64,000 bases of DNA from Tridacna crocea (Eukaryota > Mollusca > Bivalvia > Cardiida > Cardiidae), in assembly GCA_943736015.1 (NCBI GenBank), contig OX031062.1, positions 53,494,962-53,558,961 on the forward strand, given 5' to 3'. Below, in pieces: positions 62,775 to 64,000 of the stretch (within the stretch, counting starts at the first letter, position 1; each line of letters opens with the position of its first letter). The notes beneath the pieces are model-generated. The model saw nothing but the letters and a program-made list of their open reading frames with translations, was not told the origin of the DNA and searched no databases. Made by a program: the position numbers and the translations under genes.

Positions 62775-64000
62775 TATACGCCCTTCGAAGACGGGACGTA
62801 TTATGGGATCACCCGTGGCGGGCGGGCGGGCGGGCGGCGTCCAGTTCTTTGTCCGGAGCATATCTCCAAAACTATACAAGCTAGGGTTATGAAATTTCAT
62901 GGGTGGATAGATCTCATCGAGGCAGAGTGCAGTGCACAGGAATCATAACTCTTGCTCGCTTAATTTTTGAGTTATTGCCCTTTGTTGTTTTACATACTTG
63001 ATTTTTGTCCGGAGCATATCTCCAAAACTATACTAGCTAGGGTTATGAAATTTCATGGGTGGATAGATCTCATCGAGGGGGAGTGCAGTGCACAGGAATC
63101 ATAACTCTTGCTTGCTTAATTTTTGAGTTATTGCCCTTTGTTGTTTTTCATACTTGAATTTTGTCCGGAGCATATCTCCAAAACTATACTAGCTAGGGTT
63201 ATGAAATTTTATGGGTGGATAGATCTCATTCAGGGGGAGTGCAGTGCACAAGAATCATAACTCTTGCTTGCTTAATTTTTGAGTTATTGCCCTTTGTTGT
63301 TTTTCATACTTGAATTTTGTCCGGAGCATATCTCCAAAACTATAGTAGCTAGGGTTATGAAATTTCATGGGTGGATAGATCTCACTGAGGGGGAGTGCAG
63401 TGCACAAGAATCATAACTCTTGCTGGCTTAATTTTTGAGTTATTGCCCTTTGTCGTTTTTTATACTTGAATTTTGTCCGGTGAATATCTCCAAAACTATA
63501 CTAGCTAGGGTTATGAAATTTCATGGGTGGATAGATCTCACCCAGGCAGAGTGCTGTGCACAGGAATCATAACTCTTGCTCGCTTAATTTTTGAGTTATT
63601 GCCCTTTGTCGTTTTTCATACTTGATTTTTGTCCGAAGCATATCACCAATACTATACTAGCTAGGGTTATGAAATTTCATTGGTGGATAGATCTCATCAA
63701 GGGAGAGTGCAGTGCACACAAATCACAACTCTTGCTCGCTTAATTTTTGAGTTATTGCCCTTTGTTGTTTTTCATACTTGAATTTTGTCCGGAGCATATC
63801 TCCAAAACTATAGTAGCTAGGGTTATGAAATTTCATGGGTGGATAGATCTAACTGAGGGGGAGTGCAGTGCACAAGAATCATAACTCTTGCTTTCTTAAT
63901 TTTTCAGTTATTGCCCTTTGTCATTTTTTATACTTGAATTTTGTCCGGTGAATATCTCCAAAACTAAACTAGCTAGGGTTATGAAATTTCATGGGTGGAT
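62775..64000 (+). mobile_element. Palindrome-headed element with ~156-bp monomers, runs off window
   Basis: Head TATACGCCCTTCGAAGACGG, then GTATTATGGGATCACCCGTG and a (CGGG)n run at 62817-62838. At least eight units follow, anchored on TTGTCCGGAGCATATCTCC at about 62850, 63007, 63163, 63318, 63474, 63630, 63786 and 63940. Each contains CTAGGGTTATGAAATTTCAT and GAGTTATTGCCCTTTG. The architecture is the same as 42276-43699 but the monomer is unrelated. The 3' end lies beyond 64000. Confidence 0.9.

Overview
This window is animal nuclear DNA, most likely from a bivalve mollusc and probably a heterodont clam. It is AT-rich, with small exons in long introns. It is crowded with short non-autonomous repeats of types that I recall as typical of bivalve genomes: tRNA-derived SINEs ending in a GTTAAA/ACCAACCA tail, MITEs, and head-hairpin elements carrying 150-170 bp tandem monomers that begin TAGCTCACCTGAGC. 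The species call is inference from repeat style only.

The one gene I can support is acylaminoacyl-peptide hydrolase (APEH, an S9C prolyl-oligopeptidase-family serine peptidase) on the + strand. Nineteen exons between 37218 and 62277 are joined by GT/AG sites with fully consistent phases, and a plausible start exon lies at 35142-35156. Together they give 644 open codons covering the beta-propeller and most of the alpha/beta-hydrolase domain, including the nucleophile motif GGSHGG. The last ~70 residues, which carry the catalytic Asp and His, should lie beyond the right edge. A phase-compatible 81-nt candidate cassette exon sits at 49646-49726.

Layout: 1-2310 is purine-rich simple repeat, then a TGAG minisatellite, then a degenerate repeat. 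2311-5390 shows little. 5390-10975 is an old ~2.7-3 kb tandem duplication of AT-rich repetitive DNA. 10941-30170 is a patchwork of MITEs, SINEs and tandem arrays, including a 154-bp array at 20285-22208. 30170-32120 holds two hAT-type elements with intact 8-bp target duplications. 33922-34984 holds a MITE abutting a ~28-bp minisatellite just upstream of the APEH start candidate. From 35142 to the end, APEH introns are saturated with one MITE family. 62775-64000 is a tandem-repeat element that runs off the window.

The dominant signal is that MITE family, called MITE-A here. It is ~230 bp, with termini TTAACYCWTTACCA and TTAA target duplications (piggyBac-like in style), and a central near-perfect ~67-nt hairpin. 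About 50 complete or partial copies are visible, in both orientations. They form subfamilies whose hairpin arms covary. A second family (A') has a different hairpin, and one copy looks like an A/A' hybrid. Other elements repeatedly sit inside A copies. No transposase, RNA gene of cellular type or second protein gene is recognisable.
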